The position numbers and the translations under genes are program-made. Below the pieces are notes generated by a model. It was given only the letters and a program-made list of their open reading frames with translations. It was not told the origin of the DNA and did not search any database. 64,000 bases of DNA from Azoarcus sp. (lineage in GTDB: Bacteria > Pseudomonadota > Gammaproteobacteria > Burkholderiales > Rhodocyclaceae): NCBI GenBank assembly GCA_031268195.1, contig JAIRXQ010000037.1, positions 1-64,000 on the forward strand, written 5' to 3'. Positions 11,435 through 19,714 of the stretch are shown here, piece by piece (position 1 is the stretch's first letter; the number at the start of each line of letters is the position of its first letter).

Positions 11435-12760
11435 ATGAAAGTAACGGTCGTTGGAACAGGTTATGTCGGATTGGTGAGCGGTGCATGTCTGGCCGATGTC
11501 GGCAACGATGTGTTGTGCCTGGATGTCGATCCGGGAAAAATCCGCATTCTGGAATCCGGTGGCCTTCCGATCCACGAACCCGGCCTGCTGGAGATCGTGC
11601 GCCGTAACGTCAACGCGGGACGGCTCGCCTTTACCACCGATATCGAACGCGCGGCCCGCCACGGCCTCGTGCAGTTCATCGCTGTCGGCACTCCCCCGGA
11701 CGAGGACGGTTCCGCCGACCTGCAATACGTGCTGGCGGCGGCGAAGAACATCGGCCGCTACATGGACGACTACCGCGTCGTGGTCGATAAATCCACCGTG
11801 CCGGTCGGCACCGGCGACAAAGTGCGCACCGCCATTGCCGAAGCGCTGGCGGCCCGTGGCGCGCAGTTCGAATTCGCGGTGGTGTCCAACCCCGAATTCC
11901 TCAAGGAAGGCGCGGCGCTCGACGACTTCATGCGTCCCGACCGCATCGTGGTGGGGGCCGAGGACGCCCGTGCCATCGCCCTGATGCACGCGTTATACGC
12001 CCCATTCCAGCGCAATCATGAACGCCTGCTGGTAATGGACATCAAAAGCGCCGAACTCACCAAATACGCCGCCAATGCCATGCTCGCCACGCGCATCAGC
12101 TTCATGAACGAACTGGCGAACCTTGCCGAAACCCTGGGCGCGGACATCGAACTGGTGCGGCAGGGCGTGGGGTCCGATCCGCGCATCGGCTGGCATTTCC
12201 TCTACGCCGGTTGTGGCTACGGCGGCTCGTGTTTCCCCAAGGACGTGAAGGCGCTGGTGCGCACCGGGCACGATGCTGGGCACGATCTGCTGGTGTTGAG
12301 CGCCGTGGAAGAAGCCAACGATGCCCAGAAGCGTCGCCTCGTCGCCAAGATCACCGCCCGTTTCGGGGACAAGCTCGCCGGGTTGCGCTTCGCCCTGTGG
12401 GGACTGGCCTTCAAACCCAACACCGACGACATGCGCGAAGCGCCGAGCCGGGTCATTGTCGATGAACTCACGCGGCGCGGCGCCGACATCGTCGCTTACG
12501 ATCCGGTGGCGGTGAACGAGGCGCGTCGCGTCTTCGCGGACAGATACCCGACGCTTTCCTACGCCGCGCATCCAATGGACGCGGTCGCCGGGGCTGATGC
12601 GCTCGTCATCGTCACCGAATGGAAGGAGTTTCGCAGTCCTGATTTTGACGCCATCCGCGCTACGCTCAAACAGCCCGTCATCTTCGACGGTCGCAACATG
12701 TACGACCCGGCGGCCATGCGCCGGCACGGCATCGACTATCACGGCATGGGTCGGTGTTGA
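11435..12760 (+). CDS. ugd: UDP-glucose 6-dehydrogenase
   Basis: [47 protein letters not shown] active-site Cys motif. Confidence 0.93.
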   Translation: MKVTVVGTGYVGLVSGACLADVGNDVLCLDVDPGKIRILESGGLPIHEPGLLEIVRRNVNAGRLAFTTDIERAARHGLVQFIAVGTPPDEDGSADLQYVLAAAKNIGRYMDDYRVVVDKSTVPVGTGDKVRTAIAEALAARGAQFEFAVVSNPEFLKEGAALDDFMRPDRIVVGAEDARAIALMHALYAPFQRNHERLLVMDIKSAELTKYAANAMLATRISFMNELANLAETLGADIELVRQGVGSDPRIGWHFLYAGCGYGGSCFPKDVKALVRTGHDAGHDLLVLSAVEEANDAQKRRLVAKITARFGDKLAGLRFALWGLAFKPNTDDMREAPSRVIVDELTRRGADIVAYDPVAVNEARRVFADRYPTLSYAAHPMDAVAGADALVIVTEWKEFRSPDFDAIRATLKQPVIFDGRNMYDPAAMRRHGIDYHGMGRC

Positions 12761-12775
12761 TCGACCGGAGAAAAA

Positions 12776-13666
12776 ATGGATTACCCAACCCTCGAAGACT
12801 GCGTTGGCCAAACGCCGCTGATCCGCTTGAAGCGCATCGGCGCGGGTCGTAACAACGTCATCCTCGCCAAACTCGAAGGTAACAACCCGGCCGGCTCGGT
12901 CAAGGATCGCCCCGCCCTGTCGATGGTGATGCGCGCCGAGGCGCGCGGCCAGATCCGCCCCGGCGATTGCCTGATCGAGCCCACCAGCGGCAACACCGGC
13001 ATCGCATTGGCGATGGCCGCCGCCATTCGCGGCTACCGTATGATCCTGGTGATGCCCGAGAACCAGAGCATCGAGCGTCGCCAGACCATGCATGCCTTTG
13101 GGGCCGAACTCGTCCTCACGCCCAGGGAAGGCGGCATGGAGATGGCGCGCGACGTGGCCGCGAAAATGCGTGACGAGGGCAGGGGCATCATCCTCGATCA
13201 GTTCGCCAACCCCGACAATCCACTGGCGCATTACGAGACGACCGGCCCGGAGATTTGGCAGCAGACTGGCGGCACCGTCACCCATTTCGTCAGCGCGATG
13301 GGCACCACCGGCACCATGATGGGCGTCTCGCGCTATCTCAAGGAACAAAACCCCGCCGTGCGCGCCATTGGCTGTCAGCCCGCCGAGGGATCGCAGATCG
13401 CGGGCATTCGCAAGTGGCCGCCGGAATACATGCCCAAAATCCACGACGCCAGCCTCGTCGATCAACTCGAATACGTGAGTCAGGGCGACGCTGAGGAAAT
13501 GGCCCGCCGCCTCGCGCGCGAAGAAGGCTTGTTCGTGGGCGTCTCGTCGGGCGGCGCCCTGCATGTGGCGCTGCGGCTGGCCGCCGGACTCGAAAACGCC
13601 GTCATCGCCGGTATCGTTTGCGATCGCGGCGACCGTTACCTCTCCACCGGCGTCTTTCCGGCCTGA
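12776..13666 (+). CDS. cysM: Cysteine synthase B
   Basis: LEGNNPAGSVKDRPALSM, PTSGNTGIALAMAAAIRGY. Confidence 0.92.
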   Translation: MDYPTLEDCVGQTPLIRLKRIGAGRNNVILAKLEGNNPAGSVKDRPALSMVMRAEARGQIRPGDCLIEPTSGNTGIALAMAAAIRGYRMILVMPENQSIERRQTMHAFGAELVLTPREGGMEMARDVAAKMRDEGRGIILDQFANPDNPLAHYETTGPEIWQQTGGTVTHFVSAMGTTGTMMGVSRYLKEQNPAVRAIGCQPAEGSQIAGIRKWPPEYMPKIHDASLVDQLEYVSQGDAEEMARRLAREEGLFVGVSSGGALHVALRLAAGLENAVIAGIVCDRGDRYLSTGVFPA

Positions 13667-13674
13667 GCATCATC

Positions 13675-14469
13675 ATGACATCAGCGCTGATCTTCGATAT
13701 TGAAACCATTCCGGACATCGCCGGCCTGCGCCGTCTCCACGAACTGCGCGAAGAAAACATTTCCGACGCGGAAGTCGCCGAACTCGCCTTTCAGCGCCGC
13801 CGCGCCGCCACCGGCAGCGACTTCATGCCGCATTACCTGCAACGGGTGGTGACGATTTCCTGCGCCCTCTACCGTCCCGGCCAGTTCCGCATCTTCTCGC
13901 TCTCCGAACCCGACAGCAGCGAAGGCGGCATCATCCAGCGTTTCTTCGACGGCATCGAAAAATACACCCCGCAACTCGTCTCCTGGAACGGCGGCGGCTT
14001 CGATCTGCCCGTGCTGCACTATCGTGGCCTCATCCACGGCGTCACCGCGCCGCGCTACTGGGATCTCGGCGGCGGCGATTATTTCGATTCGCGCGAATTC
14101 AAGTGGAACAACTACATCAGCCGCTACCACATGCGGCATCTCGATTTGATGGATTTGCTCGCGCTCTACCAACCGCGCAACAACGCTCCCCTCGATGATC
14201 TCGCCAAGCTCATGGGCTACCCCGGCAAACTCGGCATGGACGGTTCCGCCGTCTGGAGCGCGTGGCAAGAAGGCCGCATCGCGGAGATTCGTGATTACTG
14301 CGAAACCGACGTAGTCAACACCAGTTTGGTCTACCTGCGCTTCCTCAAGATGCGCGGCGTGCTGGATCAGGAAGGTTGGGGGCGTGAAGTGGCAATGGTG
14401 CGCGAGACGTTGGAGAAGATCGACGCGAAGCACTGGCGGGAGTTTCTGGCGGCGTGGCCCGACGCCTGA
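13675..14469 (+). CDS. Predicted 3'-5' exonuclease related to the PolB exonuclease domain
   Basis: LIFDIETIPD, SWNGGGFDLPVL, YCETDVVNT exonuclease motifs. Confidence 0.85.
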   Translation: MTSALIFDIETIPDIAGLRRLHELREENISDAEVAELAFQRRRAATGSDFMPHYLQRVVTISCALYRPGQFRIFSLSEPDSSEGGIIQRFFDGIEKYTPQLVSWNGGGFDLPVLHYRGLIHGVTAPRYWDLGGGDYFDSREFKWNNYISRYHMRHLDLMDLLALYQPRNNAPLDDLAKLMGYPGKLGMDGSAVWSAWQEGRIAEIRDYCETDVVNTSLVYLRFLKMRGVLDQEGWGREVAMVRETLEKIDAKHWREFLAAWPDA

Positions 14470-14831
14470 CGCCTGACGCCGAACCGCTGCTAGTGCCGGT
14501 GATTGCCTGCCCATCCACGGATTTTCGAAAATTCCTTGAAATTTTTGCAAAAGACGAAACGGTTCAACGTGCCTTTACGAATATCCCACTGCCAGGCAAC
14601 TATGTCGACACAAGGGCTTGGCCTGAGCCGATAAGTGTTTTATATGTGCGGAATGACCGGCAAGGCACATTTCCTGTTTTCAAGGAACAGGGATATGCCA
14701 TCAGTGTCGGAACGTCCAACCGCCATGCCGAGATAAAAGTGAAAGGTCAAGATTCAGGTTATTGGGTGAACTATCTTTTCAGCAGAGGCGCTTGCTGGAG
14801 ATTAGTATTCATTAATGACCAATCCACTTAA
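14454..14831 (+). pseudogene. Signal-peptide-less chimeric copy of the DUF4348-like domain protein encoded at 15894-16781
   Basis: CPSTDFRKFLEIFAKDETVQRAFTNIPLPGNYVD...SRGACWRLVFINDQST is nearly identical to the second domain of 15894-16781; about 1,950-bp offset repeat; GTG start overlaps the exonuclease 3' end. Confidence 0.7.
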
Positions 14832-14839
14832 CGGATGGC

Positions 14840-15180
14840 AAGTTTTGCCCTGGGCGGCAGGCGCTTGTGCCCAGTAAAGCACCAGATAGAACTGGCTGCC
14901 GCGGTTGGTCGAGTTCGCTGGTGCGGCGCGAAAGCGATTTGTCTTCGTCGAGCTGCTTGCCGGTAGCTTCGCGCGGACGATAGCCGTCGAGCCATAACAC
15001 CGCAGTCATACCGGATTGGCAGCGCGAGTGGCGAGTTTCACCCCGCCGTGGAATCGCCGCGCCCTTGGCTTGGCACATGCGCAGATGTCGCCTTCTTCGA
15101 CGTTCTGCGACAACAGCATTTCGCCGTTGGCGAGATCGACGATGTTGGCTATGCCGTCTACGGTACTTTCACCCGAATCA
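14840..15180 (-). pseudogene. icd: Relic of monomeric NADP-dependent isocitrate dehydrogenase
   Basis: Minus-strand pieces in two frames: IVDLANGEMLLSQNVEEGDI; MCQAKGAAIP..SGMTAVLWLDGYRP; EATGKQLDEDKSLSRRTSELD; NRGSQFYLVLYWAQAPAAQ. They follow the order of the monomeric IDH C-terminal half, with a large internal deletion and frameshifts. Confidence 0.75.
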
Positions 15181-15211
15181 ATCAATGATATAAAAATATT
15201 TCCAAAGCCTA

Positions 15212-15247
15212 TTGACATTTTAAAAATCACAAATGATAATCATCATC
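15212..15247 (+). promoter_or_regulatory. Sigma70-like promoter overlapped by a Fur-box-like sequence
   Basis: TTGACA (15212-15217)-N17-GATAAT (15235-15240). ACAAATGATAATCATCATC (15229-15247) matches 15/19 positions of GATAATGATAATCATTATC. Confidence 0.6.
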
Positions 15248-15300
15248 ATTTATTATTCACTTGGCTTTTATAATTAACTTCACATACGGAGCAAACAACT

Positions 15301-15870
15301 ATGGCACACCATATCGCATCAAAAGTTCGTTGCACAATTCAGGCGACAGTTTTCTGGGCAACGATGTTCATTGCTGTTTTCGCTTTGCTCACCCTGACGG
15401 CGGGCAGTCATGCGTCCGAGAATGACGCGCCAGAAAACCCCGACATAGAACGCGGCATGACCATGCGAAATGAAATTGTCGAGTTTGTCTTGGCGGAATA
15501 CGGAGATCGCCAATGGGGTATGCAAATTGACTTTACCCATTTAGTGGAAAAATATATCAAAATCGGAGATGATTTTGAGTCCACCAAAGAGCTTCTTTCA
15601 AAAAACGGGTTTAAAGTACACGATGATAAAGGACTCAAAGAATACATGACGGACACAGTGTACGGTCCAAACGGACGAAAAATAGTCAGAGCAAAACACA
15701 ATACTTATCGTGTCTTTGCCGCTTATAAAATGAAATATCCAATGAAATGGACAAAGCCACTTTACAAGTTTAGATATTATGATTGGAAGCTTCAAATATT
15801 TCTCGGACGCAGCCCTGAATCAGAGCGAGTAGATAGGCTATTAGCGGTAGCCAACCTCAGGGCATTTTAA
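15301..15870 (+). CDS. Secreted/periplasmic protein of unknown function
   Basis: Signal peptide MAHHIASKVRCTIQATVFWATMFIAVFALLTLTAGSHA; body not recognised; RBS-like cggagc upstream. Confidence 0.7.
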   Translation: MAHHIASKVRCTIQATVFWATMFIAVFALLTLTAGSHASENDAPENPDIERGMTMRNEIVEFVLAEYGDRQWGMQIDFTHLVEKYIKIGDDFESTKELLSKNGFKVHDDKGLKEYMTDTVYGPNGRKIVRAKHNTYRVFAAYKMKYPMKWTKPLYKFRYYDWKLQIFLGRSPESERVDRLLAVANLRAF

Positions 15871-15893
15871 TTTCACACACGGAGCGAACGGCT

Positions 15894-16781
15894 ATGGCAC
15901 ACCATATCGCAGCAAAAGTTCGTTGCACAATTCAGGCGACAGTTTTCCGGGCAACAATGTTCATTGCTGTTTTCGCTTTGCTCACCCTGACGGCGAGTAG
16001 TCAGGCGTCCGAGAATGACGCATCAGAAAACCCCGCCTGCCCATCCACGGATTTTCAAAAATTCATTGAAATTTTTGCGGAGGATGAAGCGGTTCAAAGG
16101 CATTTTACGAAAACGCCTTTGATTGTTCTGGACATCGAACAGGACGCCAAGCCCAGGCCAATACAAATCATGGACATGCAGGATTATCAGCGCATCGGCT
16201 TCCCCATTTTTCCATCTTCCCAAGAGAGAGCAAAACGTTCGCTTATATTCCGGGTGAGCGGCATATCGGGTATCAATGCGGAAGCGGTCACCTACCACCT
16301 CACAAACAACGGAGAACATCTCACAGAAAATAGGACTGTGTTTTATCGCTTCAGCAAGGATACGTGTTGGCGGCTTGTGTCCATCGATTACTCCATGCGA
16401 GATGAACGAGCGCAGACTGCCACGGGCGCGGAAACAGACTCCAAGTCAACAGTCCCATGTCCGTCCAGAGATTTCAAAAAATTTTTTGCGATTTTTGCAA
16501 AAGACGAAACGGTTCAACGTGCTTTTACGAATATCCCACTGCCAGGCAACTATGTCGACACAGAAGCTTGGCCTGAGCCGATAAGTGTTTTATATGTGCG
16601 GAATGACCGGCAAGGCACATTTCCTGTGTTCAAGAAACAGGGATATGCCATCAGTGCCGGAACGTCCAACCGCCATGCCGAGATAAAAGTGAAAGGTCAA
16701 GATTCAGGTTATTGGGTGAACTATCTTTTCAGCAGAGGCGCTTGCTGGAGATTAGTATTTATTAATGACCAATCCACTTGA
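15894..16781 (+). CDS. Secreted protein with two tandem DUF4348-like domains; candidate immunity protein
   Basis: Signal peptide nearly identical to that at 15301; two repeats starting CPSTDFQKFIEIFAEDEAVQRHFT and CPSRDFKKFFAIFAKDETVQRAFT, each ending in CWRLV. Confidence 0.7.
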   Translation: MAHHIAAKVRCTIQATVFRATMFIAVFALLTLTASSQASENDASENPACPSTDFQKFIEIFAEDEAVQRHFTKTPLIVLDIEQDAKPRPIQIMDMQDYQRIGFPIFPSSQERAKRSLIFRVSGISGINAEAVTYHLTNNGEHLTENRTVFYRFSKDTCWRLVSIDYSMRDERAQTATGAETDSKSTVPCPSRDFKKFFAIFAKDETVQRAFTNIPLPGNYVDTEAWPEPISVLYVRNDRQGTFPVFKKQGYAISAGTSNRHAEIKVKGQDSGYWVNYLFSRGACWRLVFINDQST

Positions 16782-16832
16782 ATATTGATGGAAAATCGAC
16801 ATCCAACCTTCTAACTACACAGGAGATGCAAA

Positions 16833-18260
16833 ATGCCACTTCAGGACGCAATGAATACTATCCTCCCGCCGATAAACGGGATTAACCCTCATATCACATC
16901 TAATGCCAATGGTTCAATTAACGATTTTAACAACCCACGAGATAATCATCCTGGAGGGATACATAGTGCAATTGACATAAATTATCAGGGAGGAACGGTC
17001 TCACCCTTAAATCAAGGGCACCCACCAATCTACTCTCCCGTAAATGGAACAGTCGAAGCTGTTGCTGGAGGCGATGGTACTTATGGAACAGTTCGCATTC
17101 AAGATGGAGAAGGAAATGTGCATTCATTTCTCCATACAGATACACAGACCGTCTATGTAGGACAAACTATACACGTGGGTGATCAAATTGGAACTATGGG
17201 CGGCAGAGGGCCTATGGGGTCTAATCAATATGCACCACATGTCGACTATAATATAAAAGACCCAAATGGTCAGCGTATTGATCCGGCAGTTTGGTGGGAA
17301 GATCACGAACCTTCACCGCCCGAGCCAAATCCAGACTCTGGATCAAACCTCGCCCCGGATACCCCATCGGACAGTCCGGACAATTCGCCGGATGCCTCGA
17401 TCAATCCGCCAGAGAGCCTAAACAGTCCACCGGGAGGCGTGGCCTCTGCCGGTCTGCTGGGTTCCTTGTTGGGCGGCCTTGCCGGTCTGATCAAGGGCGC
17501 GTCTTGGGGATCGCAGCTACCGTCCTTATCCGACTCCAACGATTCGCTGGGAGGCTCGGTCTCCAGCGGCGGTTTGGGCGATCTGTTGGGCGCTCTGCTG
17601 AATAGCATTTCCAGCCTGCTCAAGAGCCTTTCACGGAGTTCACAGCCGCCAGCCACGTCAGCGGTTCTTGGTGATTCCGGCGATTCCGGCGATTCCGGCG
17701 ATTCCAGCGATTCCAGCGATTCCAGCGATTCCAGCAATTCTAGCAATTCCAGCAATTCCGGTGATTCCGGCAATCCGGACAGTCATGGTGACGCAAGCAG
17801 TGCAGGCAGCCATTCGACCGGGGGCGGCTCCTATTTTGCCCCGATATCCGACGTCACCGGCTTTCCGCCGTCATTGGACGAACCGTATTATTTTCCGGAA
17901 GTGCCAAGTGACAATTGGCAAGACTTTACACCACCAGCGCTCGGTACGATACAAGCAGTTCCTTTACGAGACTCGGACGGCAATTACATTCTCGATGATA
18001 ACGGCATACCTATCTCTGAATTTCCCGTCCTTGATGTAACCGGCACCCGACTGGAGGATGATTATTATCTGTTTGAAGAAAATACACCCGCTGCGCAAGA
18101 TACCTTCTGGAACGAAAGCGGCAGTTATCCGCCCGCTGGTCCGGCTAATAATAGTTGCATGTCTTGTGGTTGGGATCCGAGCGTGGGCGGGTATGGTGAT
18201 GGTATTGGAATTTGTCTTTGGAATGATTACAGCTGCGGGGATGGAAATTGCGCCTGCTGA
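16833..18260 (+). CDS. M23-like (LytM) domain protein with hydrophobic Gly/Leu segments, Ser/Asp/Gly repeat tract and Cys-rich C-terminus; candidate effector
   Basis: HSAIDINYQGG...VNGTVEAV...GTVRIQDGEGNVHSFLH...VYVGQTIHVGDQIGTMGGRGPMGSNQYAPHVDYNIKDPNG; RBS aggag before ATG 16833. Confidence 0.75.
   Translation: MPLQDAMNTILPPINGINPHITSNANGSINDFNNPRDNHPGGIHSAIDINYQGGTVSPLNQGHPPIYSPVNGTVEAVAGGDGTYGTVRIQDGEGNVHSFLHTDTQTVYVGQTIHVGDQIGTMGGRGPMGSNQYAPHVDYNIKDPNGQRIDPAVWWEDHEPSPPEPNPDSGSNLAPDTPSDSPDNSPDASINPPESLNSPPGGVASAGLLGSLLGGLAGLIKGASWGSQLPSLSDSNDSLGGSVSSGGLGDLLGALLNSISSLLKSLSRSSQPPATSAVLGDSGDSGDSGDSSDSSDSSDSSNSSNSSNSGDSGNPDSHGDASSAGSHSTGGGSYFAPISDVTGFPPSLDEPYYFPEVPSDNWQDFTPPALGTIQAVPLRDSDGNYILDDNGIPISEFPVLDVTGTRLEDDYYLFEENTPAAQDTFWNESGSYPPAGPANNSCMSCGWDPSVGGYGDGIGICLWNDYSCGDGNCAC
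17668..17775 (+). repeat. In-frame 9-bp tandem repeat array (gattccggc/gattccagc/aattccagc)
   Basis: About twelve consecutive 9-mers coding GDSGDSGDSGDSSDSSDSSDSSNSSNSSNSGDSGN. Confidence 0.9.
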
Positions 18261-18430
18261 CGACATCCTCCCAACCCGGACAAATCCCGCCGGGAAATAG
18301 CACTCGCTGCGCGTGCGGCGAAAGATCGCCGCTTGGGACGACGAGTTCCTCGCCAGCCTCATCTCTTCATAAGCGTCGGACTCGTCAAGCAGCGCTCACC
18401 CGATTGTCCTGCCGGAAATACCGGGGCGGC

Positions 18431-18458
18431 TTGACAAAGCGCCGCCTGCCTCTATAAT
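18431..18458 (+). promoter_or_regulatory. tRNA-Val promoter
   Basis: TTGACA-N16-TATAAT just upstream of the tRNA. Confidence 0.75.
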
Positions 18459-18472
18459 CCGCCCCTCTTAGC

Positions 18473-18549
18473 AGGCGCGTAGCTCAGTTGGTTAGAGCAC
18501 CACCTTGACATGGTGGGGGTCGTTGGTTCGAATCCAATCGCGCCTACCA
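18473..18549 (+). tRNA. tRNA-Val (GAC), CCA encoded
   Basis: AGGCGCGTAGCTCAGTTGGTTAGAGCACCACCTTGACATGGTGGGGGTCGTTGGTTCGAATCCAATCGCGCCTACCA; cloverleaf pairing by eye. Confidence 0.95.
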
Positions 18550-18601
18550 GCCATTTGCGCCAACCAGCCATTTGGCCCGGATCGCATCAGGAAGCCTCAG
18601 A

Positions 18602-18628
18602 AACCCCGCTACGGCGGGGTTTTTTGTT
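18602..18628 (+). terminator. Rho-independent terminator after tRNA-Val, overlapping the 3' end of the convergent tai4-like gene
   Basis: AACCCCGCTACGGCGGGGTTTTTTG. Confidence 0.8.
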
Positions 18629-19073
18629 GGTTCACCGTCCCTCGGTGAATGTGCTTGGGATGGATGACCAAACGCTTGACCTGCGCGTCCAGTTCCTCGC
18701 TGTGATACAGATCCAGGCACTTCAGGAAATCGAAACGGACATCCTTGATTTCCGATTCGACCAGCGGGTTGTGATAATTGCGCGCCAAATAACCATCCAC
18801 CAGGGTATTGATCGCGTCCGGGGCCTTCTCCAGGTCGTATTCAGTCCAGTCGCGCAATGCGCTGGCGCTGCGTCCCGCATCGATGGCTGCACCTTTGTCA
18901 TTCTTGTAGGTGTTTGCGATGCAGGTAGCCAGCACCATGTCCTTGTAATTCTGTACATGGGTACGCGCGCCTGCTTGCGGAGAGGTACGCTGATCGCCTG
19001 CCGCATGGCAAACCGGCGTCCAGAAGGCGAGCGCCGAAGCCGTCAGGATGCCGGCCCAGATCGCCTGTTTCAT
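18609..19073 (-). CDS. tai4: T6SS amidase immunity protein, Tai4 family
   Basis: Signal peptide, then VQNYKDMVLATCIANTYKNDKGAAIDAGRSASALRDWTEYDLEKAPDAINTLVDGYLARNYHNPLVESEIKDVRFDFLKCLDLYHSEELDAQVKRLV, a Tai4-like pattern; sits directly after the Tae4 relic. Confidence 0.75.
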   Translation of the reverse strand: MKQAIWAGILTASALAFWTPVCHAAGDQRTSPQAGARTHVQNYKDMVLATCIANTYKNDKGAAIDAGRSASALRDWTEYDLEKAPDAINTLVDGYLARNYHNPLVESEIKDVRFDFLKCLDLYHSEELDAQVKRLVIHPKHIHRGTVNQQKTPP

Positions 19074-19228
19074 GACAGGCTCCGGAAGTTCGTGCGATTG
19101 GTGCGATATCCCACCCTCGGTTCATTGAAGTAGCAGTGGTCATAGCATGTATTGCCATCGAACAACGTCGCATGGCCTGCGGCGTCTGACCAGCCGGAAA
19201 CCTCAAAAAGGGTCTGCTCATTTGTCAT
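19070..19228 (-). pseudogene. tae4: Truncated Tae4-type T6SS amidase effector (C-terminal 52 aa only)
   Basis: Reverse complement reads MTNEQTLFEVSGWSDAAGHATLFDGNTCYDHCYFNEPRVGYRTNRTNFRSLS* with ATGA overlap to tai4; in-frame TAA directly upstream. Confidence 0.7.
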
Positions 19229-19451
19229 TTATTTTTTCAGGTTTTCATCGCAATTCGATGCAAAATGGTAAATAGTCTGGGATTGAGTTTCAAGCGTTGC
19301 TTTTGAAAGAGCTGTGTTTGAATATGCTCGACTGCTCATGGTCGGAGCGACGGGGCTAGTGGCTATTAAAAATATTTTATTTTCATATTCTGTGGGCGCG
19401 GCGTGCTGCGGCTATGTTGTACGTGTCTGATCATGGTATAGTTTCGAAGAT

Positions 19452-19472
19452 CAAGGAGACAGGTTCTCCTTG
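19452..19472 (+). promoter_or_regulatory. Hairpin in thrS leader
   Basis: CAAGGAGA-caggt-TCTCCTTG. Confidence 0.4.
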
Positions 19473-19555
19473 TTGGTGGAAAAAATGGGTCTTTTGGAGG
19501 GTATGCCAGAGCGTGCTTCTCCGAAAATTCATTTTGTTTCTTTTGTTTCAATAAG

Positions 19556-19590
19556 TTGGTAGGTTTGCTCGAATCCGTTTGCCCTACCAA
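19556..19590 (+). promoter_or_regulatory. Inverted repeat in thrS leader with tRNA T-arm-like loop
   Basis: TTGGTAGG-tttgctcgaatccgtttgc-CCTACCAA. Confidence 0.35.
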
Positions 19591-19618
19591 TGCCCAGTCG
19601 ACTGGCGAAAAGTGTGTG

Positions 19619-19646
19619 AAAAGTGCGGTGTGGCCGCGCTTTTTTC
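19619..19646 (+). terminator. Terminator/attenuator-like hairpin upstream of thrS
   Basis: AAAAGTGCGG-TGTGG-CCGCGCTTTTTT (one G-U pair), U-run, about 70 nt before thrS ATG. Confidence 0.55.
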
Positions 19647-19714
19647 GTTTACGGCGTATGCGGTGCCTGGGCGTTGGCGGTGGCTTGCATATAGGTATAC
19701 GTGAAGGCCACATC

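Noticed and set aside
17668-17775. CRISPR-like regular repeats
   Set aside because: 9-bp units without spacers, in frame inside a CDS.
18248-18457. 69-aa ORF between the M23 gene and tRNA-Val
   Set aside because: Overlaps the tRNA promoter and has no recognisable motif.
19556-19595. tRNA gene upstream of thrS
   Set aside because: Only a T-arm/acceptor-like stretch ending in CCTACCA; no D-arm or anticodon arm could be built.
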